Positions 8,031 to 17,746 of a DNA stretch of 64,000 bases are shown here, piece by piece. Source of the DNA: Ignavibacteriota bacterium. GTDB taxonomy: Bacteria; Bacteroidota; Ignavibacteria; Ignavibacteriales; Ignavibacteriaceae. The position numbers and the translations under genes are program-made. The DNA lies in the NCBI GenBank assembly GCA_013285425.1, contig CP053447.1, forward strand, positions 2,176,001-2,240,000. The letters are read 5' to 3'. Within the stretch, counting starts at the first letter, position 1, and each line of letters starts with the position of its first letter. The notes beneath the pieces are model-generated. The model was not told the origin of the DNA. It saw only the letters and a program-made list of their open reading frames with translations, and made no database searches.

Positions 8031-9779
8031 ATGAGATTATTATTTGTTTGTTGTATGTTGTTGTTTATCAGCAGTTTTCCTTTTGCACAGCAAAACAGAG
8101 AAGAAAAAGTAAATCAGTTAAAAACCAGAACTGATATTAAAGTAACAGAGATAGAGAAGGATTTACTGAAGCTAGAATATCCAAACGGCAAAGTACTATT
8201 AAAAAACATTGGCGATTATATTCTGAATACCCAAAATAAAATAAACTACTCTCCAACCTTTGACAGCACAATAATAGACCTTACAACAATTGATACAACT
8301 CTTTACTACCAGAAGTACAAATTCTGGCAGGAGGTGCCACTTACAAATTTTGATTTTAGCCATTTAATGGTTGGTGATGTAAACAACAATGGTAAAACTG
8401 AATTGTATGGTAGCAGAAAGTTCTTTGAGACACCAACTGAGCCAGTATGTATTTACGAACTTGATGAATCGGATAGATTTCAATTTAAATATCAATATGA
8501 TTCAGTTGGATTAAGCTGGAATATCTATGATTTGGACAGTGATGGTAAACAAGAAACCCATTTTTTAGGATACTCTGGTGATCAAAGGTTTTTTTCTAAA
8601 GAGACCGATACTTCTTACGCGACAATAATTAGCACTTCTTTTATTCCGTATGACAGCACTTACCAGGTAAATGATGCAACTCTTGGAGATTTTGATAAAG
8701 ATGGATATACCGACTTACTTTTTGCTAAAGGTGCTGGCGGAAGAGATATGCATATATTTGAATACAACCCAATAATAAACTCATTTGATTCAGTTTATCG
8801 CTTCGAAATATATGATATTGGTCAGGCGGCAGTTTCAGGTTTTTCAATTGGAGATTTTGACCTAGACAGTAAAACAGATATAGTTTTTGGCACTGGTCAA
8901 GGGTTTGTATATGTTATCGAGAACTCGGATAATAACAGTTATACTAATTCTTGGTATGGGATGGTAGAAACTTATGCTGCATATATACACTGCTGGACTA
9001 ATGACATAGATAAAAATGGCAAACCTGAATTCTGGGTGCTTGGTGAAGCTTTTTATAATGGAGTTGGAATAACAAGGATAACTATCTTTGAAACAAATGG
9101 AGATAACAGTTACGAGCAAGTTGGAAGAGTTGATTTGATAGGTGTATTTTCGTTTTATGCTGGTACTATGCAAGCTGTTGATATTGATAATGATGGAACC
9201 GAAGAAATTGCTATTTGTATTGACGATAACTTTCTAATTCTAAATTTTAATGGAAATAAAGATCATCACACATATGAAGTATTCTATATAAAACAGAATG
9301 AACTTTCTGCAAGTAGTGAAAATAGCGTTTACTTTGGAGCAACGGGAAATGATTTATTTGGAAATGGTGAGATTAGCATTCTTATTTCAATGGGTCTTGC
9401 GATTGATACTGGAGCAGGGGGTATTCAGCTAAAACTATTTACTCAAATCTATAAACCAGATTCTACCACGTCAATAGAGAATCCTATAATTTATATTCCG
9501 AGGTCAACAGAACTCTATCAGAATTATCCAAGTCCTTTTAATCCGACTACATCAATTAAGTTTGATTTAAATAGTTCTGAAAATATCTCTATTAAAATTT
9601 ATAACTCATTAGGGAAAGAAATAAGAACGCTTTTAGATAATTATCTTCCCTCCGGAGAACATATCGTTCAATGGAATGGTAAAGACAATAAAGGAAATAT
9701 TCTCCCCGGAGGTGTTTACTTTATCCAGATGATAGCAGGAAGCTATCAAAAAACAATTAAAACAATTTTATTAAAATAA
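8031..9779 (+). CDS. Secreted FG-GAP/VCBS-type protein with T9SS tail
   Basis: A 582-residue secreted protein with a signal peptide ending near FAQQ. It carries six or seven calcium-loop-like repeats of the D-x-D/N-x-DG type: GDVNNNGKTE, DLDSDGKQE, GDFDKDGYTD, GDFDLDSKTD, DIDKNGKPE and VDIDNDGTEE, between about residues 115 and 400. These are characteristic of FG-GAP/VCBS integrin-like propellers that bind calcium outside the cell. The tail (YQNYPSPFNPTTS ... GGVYFIQMIAG) is a T9SS sorting domain of a different subtype from copies A-C, so this gene did not take part in the module exchange. The role is probably structural or adhesive. Confidence 0.85.
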   Translation: MRLLFVCCMLLFISSFPFAQQNREEKVNQLKTRTDIKVTEIEKDLLKLEYPNGKVLLKNIGDYILNTQNKINYSPTFDSTIIDLTTIDTTLYYQKYKFWQEVPLTNFDFSHLMVGDVNNNGKTELYGSRKFFETPTEPVCIYELDESDRFQFKYQYDSVGLSWNIYDLDSDGKQETHFLGYSGDQRFFSKETDTSYATIISTSFIPYDSTYQVNDATLGDFDKDGYTDLLFAKGAGGRDMHIFEYNPIINSFDSVYRFEIYDIGQAAVSGFSIGDFDLDSKTDIVFGTGQGFVYVIENSDNNSYTNSWYGMVETYAAYIHCWTNDIDKNGKPEFWVLGEAFYNGVGITRITIFETNGDNSYEQVGRVDLIGVFSFYAGTMQAVDIDNDGTEEIAICIDDNFLILNFNGNKDHHTYEVFYIKQNELSASSENSVYFGATGNDLFGNGEISILISMGLAIDTGAGGIQLKLFTQIYKPDSTTSIENPIIYIPRSTELYQNYPSPFNPTTSIKFDLNSSENISIKIYNSLGKEIRTLLDNYLPSGEHIVQWNGKDNKGNILPGGVYFIQMIAGSYQKTIKTILLK

Positions 9780-9819
9780 TTTTATGAAAAAGTTAAGAAT
9801 TAAAACAAAGAGAATAAAA

Positions 9820-11541
9820 ATGAAAAAATTATTTTTGTTTATAGTCGTACTAGCAACTTTGTCTTTTGGGCAAAGCTGGAATACAATATTTACAACATCG
9901 ATTATTGAACCTAATGTTGATAAAACAGATCTTTTTACCAATAAAGATGGCAATCATCTTATTGTTAAAAGATATAATGGAAATATTGTTTACTACAATC
10001 TAAATTCTTCAGGTGCTGTTGATGCTAACAAAACAATAACTTTAGAAACAACCGGCGATTTTCCAAATATTGTAGGTTCTGAAGATAAAATATTTGCACT
10101 TTATAAAGTGGGAAATTTAATTAAAGGGAAATACTCAACTAATGGCGGCACTAATTGGACTTCATTATCTTATAACATTTCTACATCGGCAAATGAATGT
10201 AATGGTGTTGATGCAATATATGATCCAGCTTGGGGTGTTCATCTTGTTTGGGCAACCAGAGATAATGGTTCAGACTTTGAGACTTATTATCAAAGACTAA
10301 ATGTTACTAACTCTCCTTATTAGTGGGTAGATTATTATCCGGTAACAAATTACGGAAGTGAAGTTGGTGGACAACCATCGGTAACTTTTTCTACTGATAG
10401 AATTCACGTAAGTTATAATACAAATTACTTTTCACAACCAATTACAGGCAACGTTAAATCGCGTGATAAATATGTTAGCAGCTGGCAAACTCCTCAAAAT
10501 GTTGTCGTTGACTCAGAACAATCTGCCTTTGAAAAGCTTGTGGCAAGAGGTGATTCGCTTTTTATTTTGTTCTCAAAATTTATAGATGGAGTACCAATTA
10601 CGTGGAATTTGTGCTCAAAGAAAAGAAGCATATCTGGTACAACTTGGTCTAGTACAATGGTTCTTGAGACCAGTGTTGATGCATTTGTTTTTGGAGCTAA
10701 TAAAACATCAAATAATAATTTGCATACTGTTTATAAACCTGGCGGCCTGCTTCATAAATACTATGATGGATTTATTTGGAGTAATGCTCAACAGATTAAT
10801 GAAACATCTGAAACAGCTTATAGTCTAGGGTTTACGTCGCAATCAAATGATTTATATGCAATGTGGAAAGATGGGAATAATAATTACCTAAAATATCGTC
10901 AATACGATGCTGCACCACTAGCACCAGCAAATTACTCAGTATCGGCTTATCAGTCGGGCACAAATTATTATCCGAAATTAACCTGGCAATTAAATAATGA
11001 ACCGGATGTAAGGAACAAATCCTCAAATGCATATAAAATAGAAAGAAGAACAAGACTATTAAATGGAATATGGTCAAGCTGGTCATTACTTGCAAATCTT
11101 TCAGGAACAACATCTGCTTATATTGATTATTCAATTGGTAATGCTTCAGGAGGCGATAGAGAAGCAGAATACAGACTTACTGCAATTGATATTGGAAATA
11201 ATTCTTCTCCTTCTCAGTCTGTAGTAATTGATTACGGCTTTGACAGAGCAGAGAAAACAGTGGTTAACGGAATAGTAAGAGAATACTCTATTAATCAAAA
11301 CTACCCCAACCCGTTTAACCCAAGCACAAAAATTTCTTACTCAATTAAAGAAGAGGGTTTAGTAACGTTAAAAGTTTACGATGTATTAGGAAAAGAAGTT
11401 GCAACGCTTGTGAATGAAAATAAAGCAGTAGGAAATTATGAAGTAGATTTTAATGCTTCTCATCTTTCTTCAGGGATTTACTATTACAAAATTATCGCCG
11501 GAGATTTTGTCCAGACAAGAAAAATGATTTTAATTAAGTAA
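9820..11541 (+). pseudogene. T9SS cargo gene interrupted by an in-frame TAG
   Basis: One reading frame from the ATG at 9820 (MKKLFLFIVVLATLSFGQ, a signal peptide) to 11541, broken only by TAG at 10321-10323, codon 168. The frame after it continues without a shift (WVDYYPVTNYG...), so a single CAG-to-TAG change is the likely cause. The body looks like a propeller (NGGTNWTSLSY; repeated H-x-V-W/Y strands), followed by FN3 (PKLTWQLNNEPD ... AYKIERR) and a T9SS tail. From 11446 to the end and into the trailer the DNA matches copies B and C, while the preceding tail (KVYDVLGKEVATLVNENKA) differs, a conversion patch. An ATG at 9784 also opens the frame but has no signal peptide. A sequencing error or stop-codon readthrough remains possible. 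Confidence 0.75.
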
Positions 11542-11601
11542 CCATTAGTAATTTAGAGCCTTCTCTCAAACCTTCGAGGTTTTTAAAGACCTCGAAGGTT
11601 T
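11446..11601 (+). repeat. Partial T9SS module, copy D (last codons plus trailer)
   Basis: The final 30 or so codons, the trailer and the hairpin are the same as in copies B and C, although the upstream tail sequence is different. This short tract of identity fits gene conversion. Confidence 0.85.
11568..11601 (+). terminator. Shared 3' hairpin, copy 3 (perfect)
   Basis: AAACCTTCGAGGT - TTTTAAAG - ACCTCGAAGGTTT, a perfect 13-base stem 26 bases past the stop codon. It sits between this gene and the convergent peptidase gene. The flanks are only weakly T-rich, so it may protect mRNA 3' ends as well as, or instead of, terminating. Confidence 0.6.
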
Positions 11602-11632
11602 ATTTGCAAAACAAAATCACTTGGGGAAAGAA

Positions 11633-13096
11633 TTAATCCGTATAACTCTTAATAACTTTTTTAATTGCTTCTTCGCAAACTTTACAGAATGGTTTATCAC
11701 CTTTGGAAAACATTATACAATCAAGCATTGGTCTGTACATCCCGTTTGCAACATATCCTGCACCTTCAAATGCTCCTACTTTGTTCCAGTACTTACTGCT
11801 CATCAAATATTTATCAACTTTTTCTGATTGTTTTTTATCTTTCATTGCATATTCTTCTTCGGCTGCATTTATTTGACTTTCCGGTGCACGATTCTTTTTT
11901 AATTCAGCTACATAACTGTTTAATTTATTTCTTTCTCTCAGCCATTCATAACTAAAAGCATCAAATTCTTTTTTCTCCCAGGGAGTAGGAATCTCTATCC
12001 CTTTAGTCAAATATTTTTTCCATTTTACATTTTGCGGGTCCAACAAAGCAGTAATATTTGGTTCAACCGGTTCGATTGTTGGTTTAAAGAAATCATTATA
12101 AGCAACATCGGAAGTATAATACTCATCAGCTAATCCGCTAAATGAATGTCCGAACTCGTGAGTAAATAAATATTTCGCAAACTGATTATCGGTAGTATAA
12201 GTACAAAATTGATTATAAATTCCGCCGCCGCCGTAACGTGAATGATTAACCTGAATGTAAATTGCATCATAAGGAACAAATGCAGCAAGGTTACGCATTG
12301 TTTTGTTATCTTCAGTCATCAAATATCTTTCAGAGCCAAGCGACCAGAAAGTTGTATTAAGAACTGTATTGACAAAAATATCAGCACCGGGTAAATCAGT
12401 TCCGCTCTCTTCGGATGGCTTAAAGACTCCGTATATATTAAAATTACTTTGTTGTGATTTGTAAGGTTCCTGCTCAAAGAAATAATCCACAAAACGATTT
12501 AAATCTTTTTCAAATTTTTCCTTTTCAGATTTTACATAACCTTCAGCAAGAATAACTATATCAACCTTGTTATGAGGATTACCGTTATAAACAGGTTTTA
12601 TTACTTCAACATTTTCATCTGAAATTTTATCTTTAATTATATATATGCTGTTAGGATCAATTTCAGTTTTAAATAATTCCTTCAGTTCATTTTTATCGTC
12701 ACGTTTTTCCAAAGCAAATGTAATTTTATTTATTGGAAAAGGAATAATTGCAGTTTCGTGATAACTTTTCCGGATTCCATTAATACCATTATCGCTTGAA
12801 GCATATTCACCAAAGAATGTATCAAAACCTTTTGAGTAGATTAATTTGCCAGAGTTTGAATCATAAATTTTCAGATAGTAACTGCCGTTATTAAAATCAT
12901 CTATCAAATTATTCAGGCTGCCTGCCCAGATTCCATAGCGGTGTAATTTATCAATTGTTATAACTTCTGTTTTAGCATCACCAATGTGATAGTAGTCTAT
13001 CCGCAGTGTTTCATCTAAAAAATAATCATCAAACTTTGGATTGCCCTGTGCAAACGCACCAATTGTAAAAACAAGAATTATTAACAGTGATTTCAT
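11633..13096 (-). CDS. Secreted M64 (IgA-peptidase-type) metallopeptidase
   Basis: A zinc metallopeptidase of family M64, predicted to act outside the cytoplasm. The zinc site is plain: HEFGHSFSGLADEYY (HExxH with a downstream Asp-Glu-Tyr), near residue 320. The N-terminal domain, with the Asp-Tyr-rich strand region (DETLRIDYYHIGD) and DIVILAEGY, is the M64 N-domain pattern. A signal peptide ends at FAQG. I start it at the ATG at 13096, because the GAGGT Shine-Dalgarno lies 8 bases upstream and overlaps the alternative ATG at 13108. There is no T9SS tail, so it may stay in the periplasm or outer membrane. The natural substrate is unknown; the IgA name is historical. Confidence 0.88.
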   Translation of the reverse strand: MKSLLIILVFTIGAFAQGNPKFDDYFLDETLRIDYYHIGDAKTEVITIDKLHRYGIWAGSLNNLIDDFNNGSYYLKIYDSNSGKLIYSKGFDTFFGEYASSDNGINGIRKSYHETAIIPFPINKITFALEKRDDKNELKELFKTEIDPNSIYIIKDKISDENVEVIKPVYNGNPHNKVDIVILAEGYVKSEKEKFEKDLNRFVDYFFEQEPYKSQQSNFNIYGVFKPSEESGTDLPGADIFVNTVLNTTFWSLGSERYLMTEDNKTMRNLAAFVPYDAIYIQVNHSRYGGGGIYNQFCTYTTDNQFAKYLFTHEFGHSFSGLADEYYTSDVAYNDFFKPTIEPVEPNITALLDPQNVKWKKYLTKGIEIPTPWEKKEFDAFSYEWLRERNKLNSYVAELKKNRAPESQINAAEEEYAMKDKKQSEKVDKYLMSSKYWNKVGAFEGAGYVANGMYRPMLDCIMFSKGDKPFCKVCEEAIKKVIKSYTD

Positions 13097-13267
13097 CAGG
13101 TACCTCACAAAATTTGTAATGTTGTTTTATTTATATCCGTAATTTAAAAATAATTTAACGTAAGTCTTGACAAAAATTCTTAATTTAGAACAGTAAATTT
13201 TTAATAACATGGATTAAAATATTTTTATTCTACAATTCAAAATAAAAGCTCAAAGGAGAGTATTTCT

Positions 13268-14590
13268 ATGGCTCGTAAGAATGTGCTGATTATGGGCGCT
13301 GCCGGACGCGATTTCCATAATTTCAATGTTTATTTCAGAAACAACAAAGACTATAATGTAGTTGCTTTCACCGCCACTCAAATTCCTAATATCGAAGGAA
13401 GAACTTATCCAAAACAACTTGCCGGTTCACTTTATCCAAACGGAATAAAGATCTACGAAGAAAAAGAATTGGAAAATCTTATCAAGAAACTTAAGGTAGA
13501 TGAAGTTGTATTTTCATACTCTGATATTCCATTTGATTATGTTATGACTAAGGCTTCAATTGTAAACACTGCCGGTGCTTCTTTCAAATTACTTGGAGCA
13601 GCACAAACAGAAATTAAAAGCAAAAAACCTGTTATTGCTATACTTGCAGTAAGAACCGGCTGCGGTAAATCTCAAACATCAAGAAAAATTATTGAAGTAT
13701 TAACTGCTGCTGGTAAAAAAGTTGTTGCTGTCCGTCATCCAATGCCTTATGGAGATTTGGTAAAGCAAAAAGTTCAAAGATTTGCTGCTTATGCCGATCT
13801 GAAAAAGCATAAATGCACTATTGAAGAAATTGAAGAATATGAACCACATGTTGCAAGAGGCGGAGTTATTTATGCCGGTGTTGATTATGAAGCAATTTTA
13901 AGAGAAGCTGAAAAAGAAGCTGATATTATTCTTTGGGATGGCGGTAATAATGATTTTTCATTTTATAAAGCTGATGTAACTTTCACCGTTGCTGATCCGC
14001 ACAGACCCGGACATGAAATGCATTATTATCCCGGCAATACTTCTTTAAGACTTGCTGATGCAGTTATTATTAATAAAATTGATACTGCTGATGTTGAAGG
14101 AATTAATACGGTAAGAGACAATATCAGAAAAGTAAATCCGGAAGCAACAATAATTGAAGGTGCTTCGCCTGTTACGGTTGAACATCCTGAATTAATCAGA
14201 GGCAAGAGAGTGCTCGTTGTTGAAGATGGTCCAACACTTACACATGGTGAAATGAAATTTGGTGCTGGAGTAGTTGCCGCACAAAAACTTGGTGCAAAAG
14301 AAATAATTGATCCAAGACCATTTACTGTTAAATCAATAACTGCTACATATCAGAAATATCCTAACATAGGAGCATTACTGCCTGCAATGGGTTATGGTGC
14401 TGCACAGTTAAAAGACCTTGAAACAACAATTAATAATACTAAATGCGATGCTGTTGTAATCGGAACACCAATTGATCTTAGCAGATATATAAAAATTAGA
14501 AAGCCAAGCACACGAGTAAAATATGATCTGCAGGAAATCGGTGCAATAACAGTTGAAACTGTTTTAAGAGAGAAAAAAATTATCAAGTAA
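13268..14590 (+). CDS. Cyclic 2,3-diphosphoglycerate synthetase-like P-loop GTPase
   Basis: A 440-residue cytoplasmic P-loop protein of the COG2403 family, usually named after the archaeal cyclic 2,3-diphosphoglycerate synthetase. An N-terminal Rossmann-like domain (VLIMGAAGRDFHNFN) is followed by the P-loop AVRTGCGKSQTSRK near residue 127, ILWDGGNND near 222 and NKID near 271, the guanine-recognition-like motif. Whether the bacterial proteins make cyclic diphosphoglycerate is not settled, so I give no symbol. It is preceded by AAAGGAG. It stands alone, divergent from the M64 gene, and is followed by a REP-like element. Confidence 0.82.
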   Translation: MARKNVLIMGAAGRDFHNFNVYFRNNKDYNVVAFTATQIPNIEGRTYPKQLAGSLYPNGIKIYEEKELENLIKKLKVDEVVFSYSDIPFDYVMTKASIVNTAGASFKLLGAAQTEIKSKKPVIAILAVRTGCGKSQTSRKIIEVLTAAGKKVVAVRHPMPYGDLVKQKVQRFAAYADLKKHKCTIEEIEEYEPHVARGGVIYAGVDYEAILREAEKEADIILWDGGNNDFSFYKADVTFTVADPHRPGHEMHYYPGNTSLRLADAVIINKIDTADVEGINTVRDNIRKVNPEATIIEGASPVTVEHPELIRGKRVLVVEDGPTLTHGEMKFGAGVVAAQKLGAKEIIDPRPFTVKSITATYQKYPNIGALLPAMGYGAAQLKDLETTINNTKCDAVVIGTPIDLSRYIKIRKPSTRVKYDLQEIGAITVETVLREKKIIK

Positions 14591-14597
14591 GTTATTA

Positions 14598-14667
14598 CCA
14601 GGAGCGAAGCGATGTGGCAATCTGTTTAACAATACAGATCACTTCGCTTTGCCCGTGATGATATTTT
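14598..14667. repeat. REP-like palindromic element, copy 1
   Basis: GGAGCGAAGCGATGTGGCAATCTGT followed by ACAGATCACTTCGCT. This fits a degraded form of the widespread GGAGCGAAGC...GCAATCTGT palindromic repeat family seen between genes in many bacteria. It lies between two genes read in the same direction. Confidence 0.65.
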
Positions 14668-14692
14668 TTTAACATATTTTTAAGGGGCTTCT

Positions 14693-15855
14693 ATGAAACA
14701 TTTGGTTTTCTTTCTTTTAATGTTTTGTTCAATCAATACTGTAGCACAATTATCCTCTGATTACAATCTCATGTTATTCCCTCAAGGATATGATTTAAAA
14801 CTATTAAACTCTTACGGTAATTCTTCAATAATAAATAATGTATCAAATATCAGCTCGATGAATCCAGCGGCAATAACAGGATTGAAAAATTATTCTGCCG
14901 GAATATCATATCAACTAAATACCAAACTTAAAGATGCCTGGATTGCTGACATTGGTATGAAAAGAATCTACAACTTTTTTCCGCAGTCATTTGGTGCAGT
15001 TACAAAACTTGGAAGCTTTTCTTTAGGGGTGGGATTAGGACAAAAATATAACGGTACAAAAGACTTTGGGAAGATTCCAATAACAACACCTGAGCAACCT
15101 GATGGTACCGGAGAATTTATTGAAATGAGCGAAGAAAACTTAATTCAGAGCTATTCACTTTCAACAGCTTTTTCATTTGCTGAAATATTGCAAAGTAATT
15201 TTGATATTAAATTCGGTTTAAAATATTCTCTGAATTATTTGCATCATCAGGAAAAAATCTGGATAAACAATTTAAAGCAAAAGGATACTCAAGTAGTTTT
15301 GGATTAGGTATTACTACGCAATTTAATTTGGATGAACAAAGATATTTACAATTTGGGTTAAGCTATGAACTATCAAATCAGTTTAATGTTAATCACGAAA
15401 TTGAAAATAATCTTTTAGTTTTTCCTGGGAACACTCCTAATACTTCATATTATCAAGTCACTTATACCGGGCGATATACAATTCCTTCTGAATTAAATTT
15501 TGATATTGCGGTTGATGCTGCCAAAGATTTAATGTTTCTTGGCAGTTTGCGGACTGTGTTCTGGAGTAACCAAAAAGAAAATTATAAAGACCAATTAGAA
15601 ATTTCCTTCAGCACTTTATATGAGTTCTCAGAAATTGTAAATGCCTCATTGGGGTTCTACTCAAATGATTTTAAAATCAAAAATTCTTCTTTCAAAGAAT
15701 TGGAATCAGAATTCAATGCGTTCTTTATTACAGCAGGATTAAAACTTAACATTTCTATGATTTCAATTGATCTTGCTTGTGCTGATTCACATTTATTTTC
15801 GGGTGAGTTTAGAAAACAAACAATTATTAAATTAGCCGCTGGTGTTCAATTATAA
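14693..15855 (+). pseudogene. Outer-membrane beta-barrel gene (FadL/PorV-like), frameshifted
   Basis: The first part, from the ATG at 14693, reads MKHLVFFLLMFCSINTVAQ (a signal peptide), then SSMNPAAITGLKNYSAGI and alternating barrel strands, and runs into TAG at 15307. The rest is in the -1 frame, open from before 15241 (SGKNLDKQFKAKGYSSSFGLGI) to 15855 (KLAAGVQL). Both halves have the strand pattern of one outer-membrane barrel, so a base was probably lost, most likely in the run of six A at 15252-15257. The downstream half has only a poor TTG start. It sits beside a PorV-like gene, so it may be a decayed or mis-sequenced relative. Confirming the A-run would decide. Confidence 0.75.
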
Positions 15856-15933
15856 TATAACGGGGAAGATTTATACCTTTTATAAATTGACCACTTAATG
15901 ATAGTTTAGTAATAACAAAATCAGGAGAGTATT

Positions 15934-17178
15934 ATGAAAGCTAATTTATTAGTACTTATTCTTATTTCACTCCTAACATTTACAACTGCGATTTTCCCAC
16001 AGGGCGAAGTTTCAATCCCATTTTTATTATTAAATCCTTCCCCATCAAATAGCGCAATGGGAGGAACAGGTACAGCACTACCGACTGATGATCCGTTTGG
16101 ATTTCTTTGGAATCCTGCACAACTCGGCTATACAAGCCAGACAAATAATCTTTCATTTAATTTTTATCCGGCTGATATTAAATGGCTGGGTATCGATCAA
16201 GTTGAGTTAAAAAGTTTAGCTTTTAATGCCGGCTTCAACTTTAAGAGTTTAACCGGAATTCCATTAAGTCTTGGTTTCGGTTACTCAAATGTAAAATTTA
16301 AATTAGGTGAGTTTGTTATTACTGGTCCTAATAATCCTGAGCCACTTGGAACATACAAACCAGAATATTCTTATCACGCATATTCATTTGGTTTAGGTCT
16401 TGATTTTGGAGCTCAATTAAGTATTGGTTATTCAATCAAAGATATTAATTCATTTCTTGCTGATACTTTACCTCATCCGGATTCCGGAGAGGTTAGAGCT
16501 AAAAATAAAGTGAATGATTTTGGAATTCTGATCAATGTACCTGTAATAAAATTAATTAACGATAAAGTGCAGATAAGTTTTAATGAAGAAATTAAAGCTT
16601 ATCCAACATTTAATATTTCGTTCGGTTATTCAAAATCTAATATTGGTGATTCAGTTCAATTTAGCGGGATTCCTCAATCAAGTCCGCTGCCGAGAGTTGA
16701 AAGAATTGGTTATGGCATATCAACCGGATTCGATTTAACAATTAATGATTTCAGATTTAATGCGTTTAATCTGTCATTTACATCTGCAGCACAGGACTTT
16801 TTAGTTTCAGGATATTCTAATAGTTGGGAGTATCAGGATGATCTGGATTTCTGGGATAATGTCATCCTTATTAAAGGCAGTAATAGAGTATTTTCCAGAA
16901 CTGGAACCAAACTTGATTTTGCTGAGACATTCTCTTTCGCTTTTGGTCACTTTTCAGGTTGGGGTTATTCTGACCCGCAAAAGACGAATGGTTATGAGAT
17001 TAGAGCAAAAGGATTGCTGAAATTATTTGCTTTGCTGGCGCAGAATCCTATTACAGATTTTATAAGAGATTATCTGGATATCAGATATTATAACACAAAT
17101 TACTTTGAAGCACATGAGTTTGAGACTAAAATGACCGGTCTCGCAATTTACGTGCATAATTTAAATTCTTTATTTTAG
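15934..17178 (+). CDS. PorV/PorQ-like outer-membrane protein
   Basis: A 414-residue outer-membrane barrel. The signal peptide (to about residue 23) is followed by LLLNPSPSNSAMGGTGTALPTDDPFGFLWNPAQLGY, which matches the N-terminal signature of the PorV/PorQ/FadL-like group (A-MGG-ALADD-WNPA). PorV proteins shuttle T9SS cargo to the attachment machinery, so this could serve the secreted proteins encoded at 1.4-11.5 kb, but many such barrels have unrelated roles. It is preceded by CAGGAGAG. The upstream neighbour is the frameshifted barrel gene. Confidence 0.72.
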   Translation: MKANLLVLILISLLTFTTAIFPQGEVSIPFLLLNPSPSNSAMGGTGTALPTDDPFGFLWNPAQLGYTSQTNNLSFNFYPADIKWLGIDQVELKSLAFNAGFNFKSLTGIPLSLGFGYSNVKFKLGEFVITGPNNPEPLGTYKPEYSYHAYSFGLGLDFGAQLSIGYSIKDINSFLADTLPHPDSGEVRAKNKVNDFGILINVPVIKLINDKVQISFNEEIKAYPTFNISFGYSKSNIGDSVQFSGIPQSSPLPRVERIGYGISTGFDLTINDFRFNAFNLSFTSAAQDFLVSGYSNSWEYQDDLDFWDNVILIKGSNRVFSRTGTKLDFAETFSFAFGHFSGWGYSDPQKTNGYEIRAKGLLKLFALLAQNPITDFIRDYLDIRYYNTNYFEAHEFETKMTGLAIYVHNLNSLF

Positions 17179-17194
17179 AGTAAATATAAACATA

Positions 17195-17276
17195 ACAGTC
17201 ATTGCAAGGAGCGAAACGAAGCGGCTATCTACAGCAAAGACTGCTTCATCCCGGCAAATCGGGATTCGCAATGGCA
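17195..17276. repeat. REP-like palindromic element, copy 2
   Basis: CAGTCATTGCAAGGAGCGAAACGAAGCGGCTATCT, then GACTGCTTCAT...GCAATGGC, with a nested hairpin ATCCCG-GCAAAT-CGGGAT. It resembles copy 1 at 14598 and the same repeat family (TCATTGC-AGGAGCGAA). It lies between the PorV-like gene and the YhcH gene. Confidence 0.65.
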
Positions 17277-17296
17277 AACTCAATTAAAGGATAAAA

Positions 17297-17746
17297 ATGA
17301 TAGTTGATAAACTTTCAAACTTACATCTCTATTCAGGACTTGGAGAAAGAATAAACAAGGCTTTGATTTACTTAAGTAAAAATAATTTCTCTGAACTTGA
17401 CCCTGCTAAATATGAAATTGACGGCGATAACATTTTCGCTTTAATCAGTGAATACAAAACCATGGATGAAGCTGAAGGGAAACTTGAAGCACACAAAAGA
17501 TATATTGATGTTCAGTTTGCTGCTAAGGGCTGTGAATTGATTGGTTATGCTCCATTTGAACAACAGAAAGTATTAGTTGAATATGATGAACAAACTGATG
17601 TTGCTTTTTTTGAAGGTGAAAAATCATTTGTAAAATTTGAAGAAGGAATGTTCGCAATATTTTTTCCAAATGATGTTCACATGCCCGGGATAAAATACAG
17701 GGAAAAATCTTTTGTGAAAAAAGTTGTTGTTAAAGTTAAAATATGA
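17297..17746 (+). CDS. YhcH/YjgK/YiaL family protein
   Basis: A 149-residue cytoplasmic cupin-like protein. The family signature is HKRYIDVQFAAKGCELIGYA (His-Arg-x-x-x-Asp-x-Gln) near residue 66 and FFPNDVHMPGI near 124; these histidines would bind a metal. Relatives are sugar anomerases or sialic-acid-related enzymes (EbgC, NanQ), so a carbohydrate role is likely, but the substrate is not shown here. Its stop overlaps the next start by 4 bases (ATGA), so the pair is translationally coupled. Confidence 0.85.
   Translation: MIVDKLSNLHLYSGLGERINKALIYLSKNNFSELDPAKYEIDGDNIFALISEYKTMDEAEGKLEAHKRYIDVQFAAKGCELIGYAPFEQQKVLVEYDEQTDVAFFEGEKSFVKFEEGMFAIFFPNDVHMPGIKYREKSFVKKVVVKVKI

Noticed and set aside
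13167..13196. TTGACA upstream of the 13268 GTPase gene as a sigma-70 promoter
   Set aside because: No acceptable -10 hexamer at 15-19 bases; I could not support a promoter call.
15252..15257. Programmed -1 frameshift at the A-run in the barrel gene
   Set aside because: The codon phase does not give an X-XXY-YYZ slippery heptamer and there is no clear downstream stem; a lost base is simpler.
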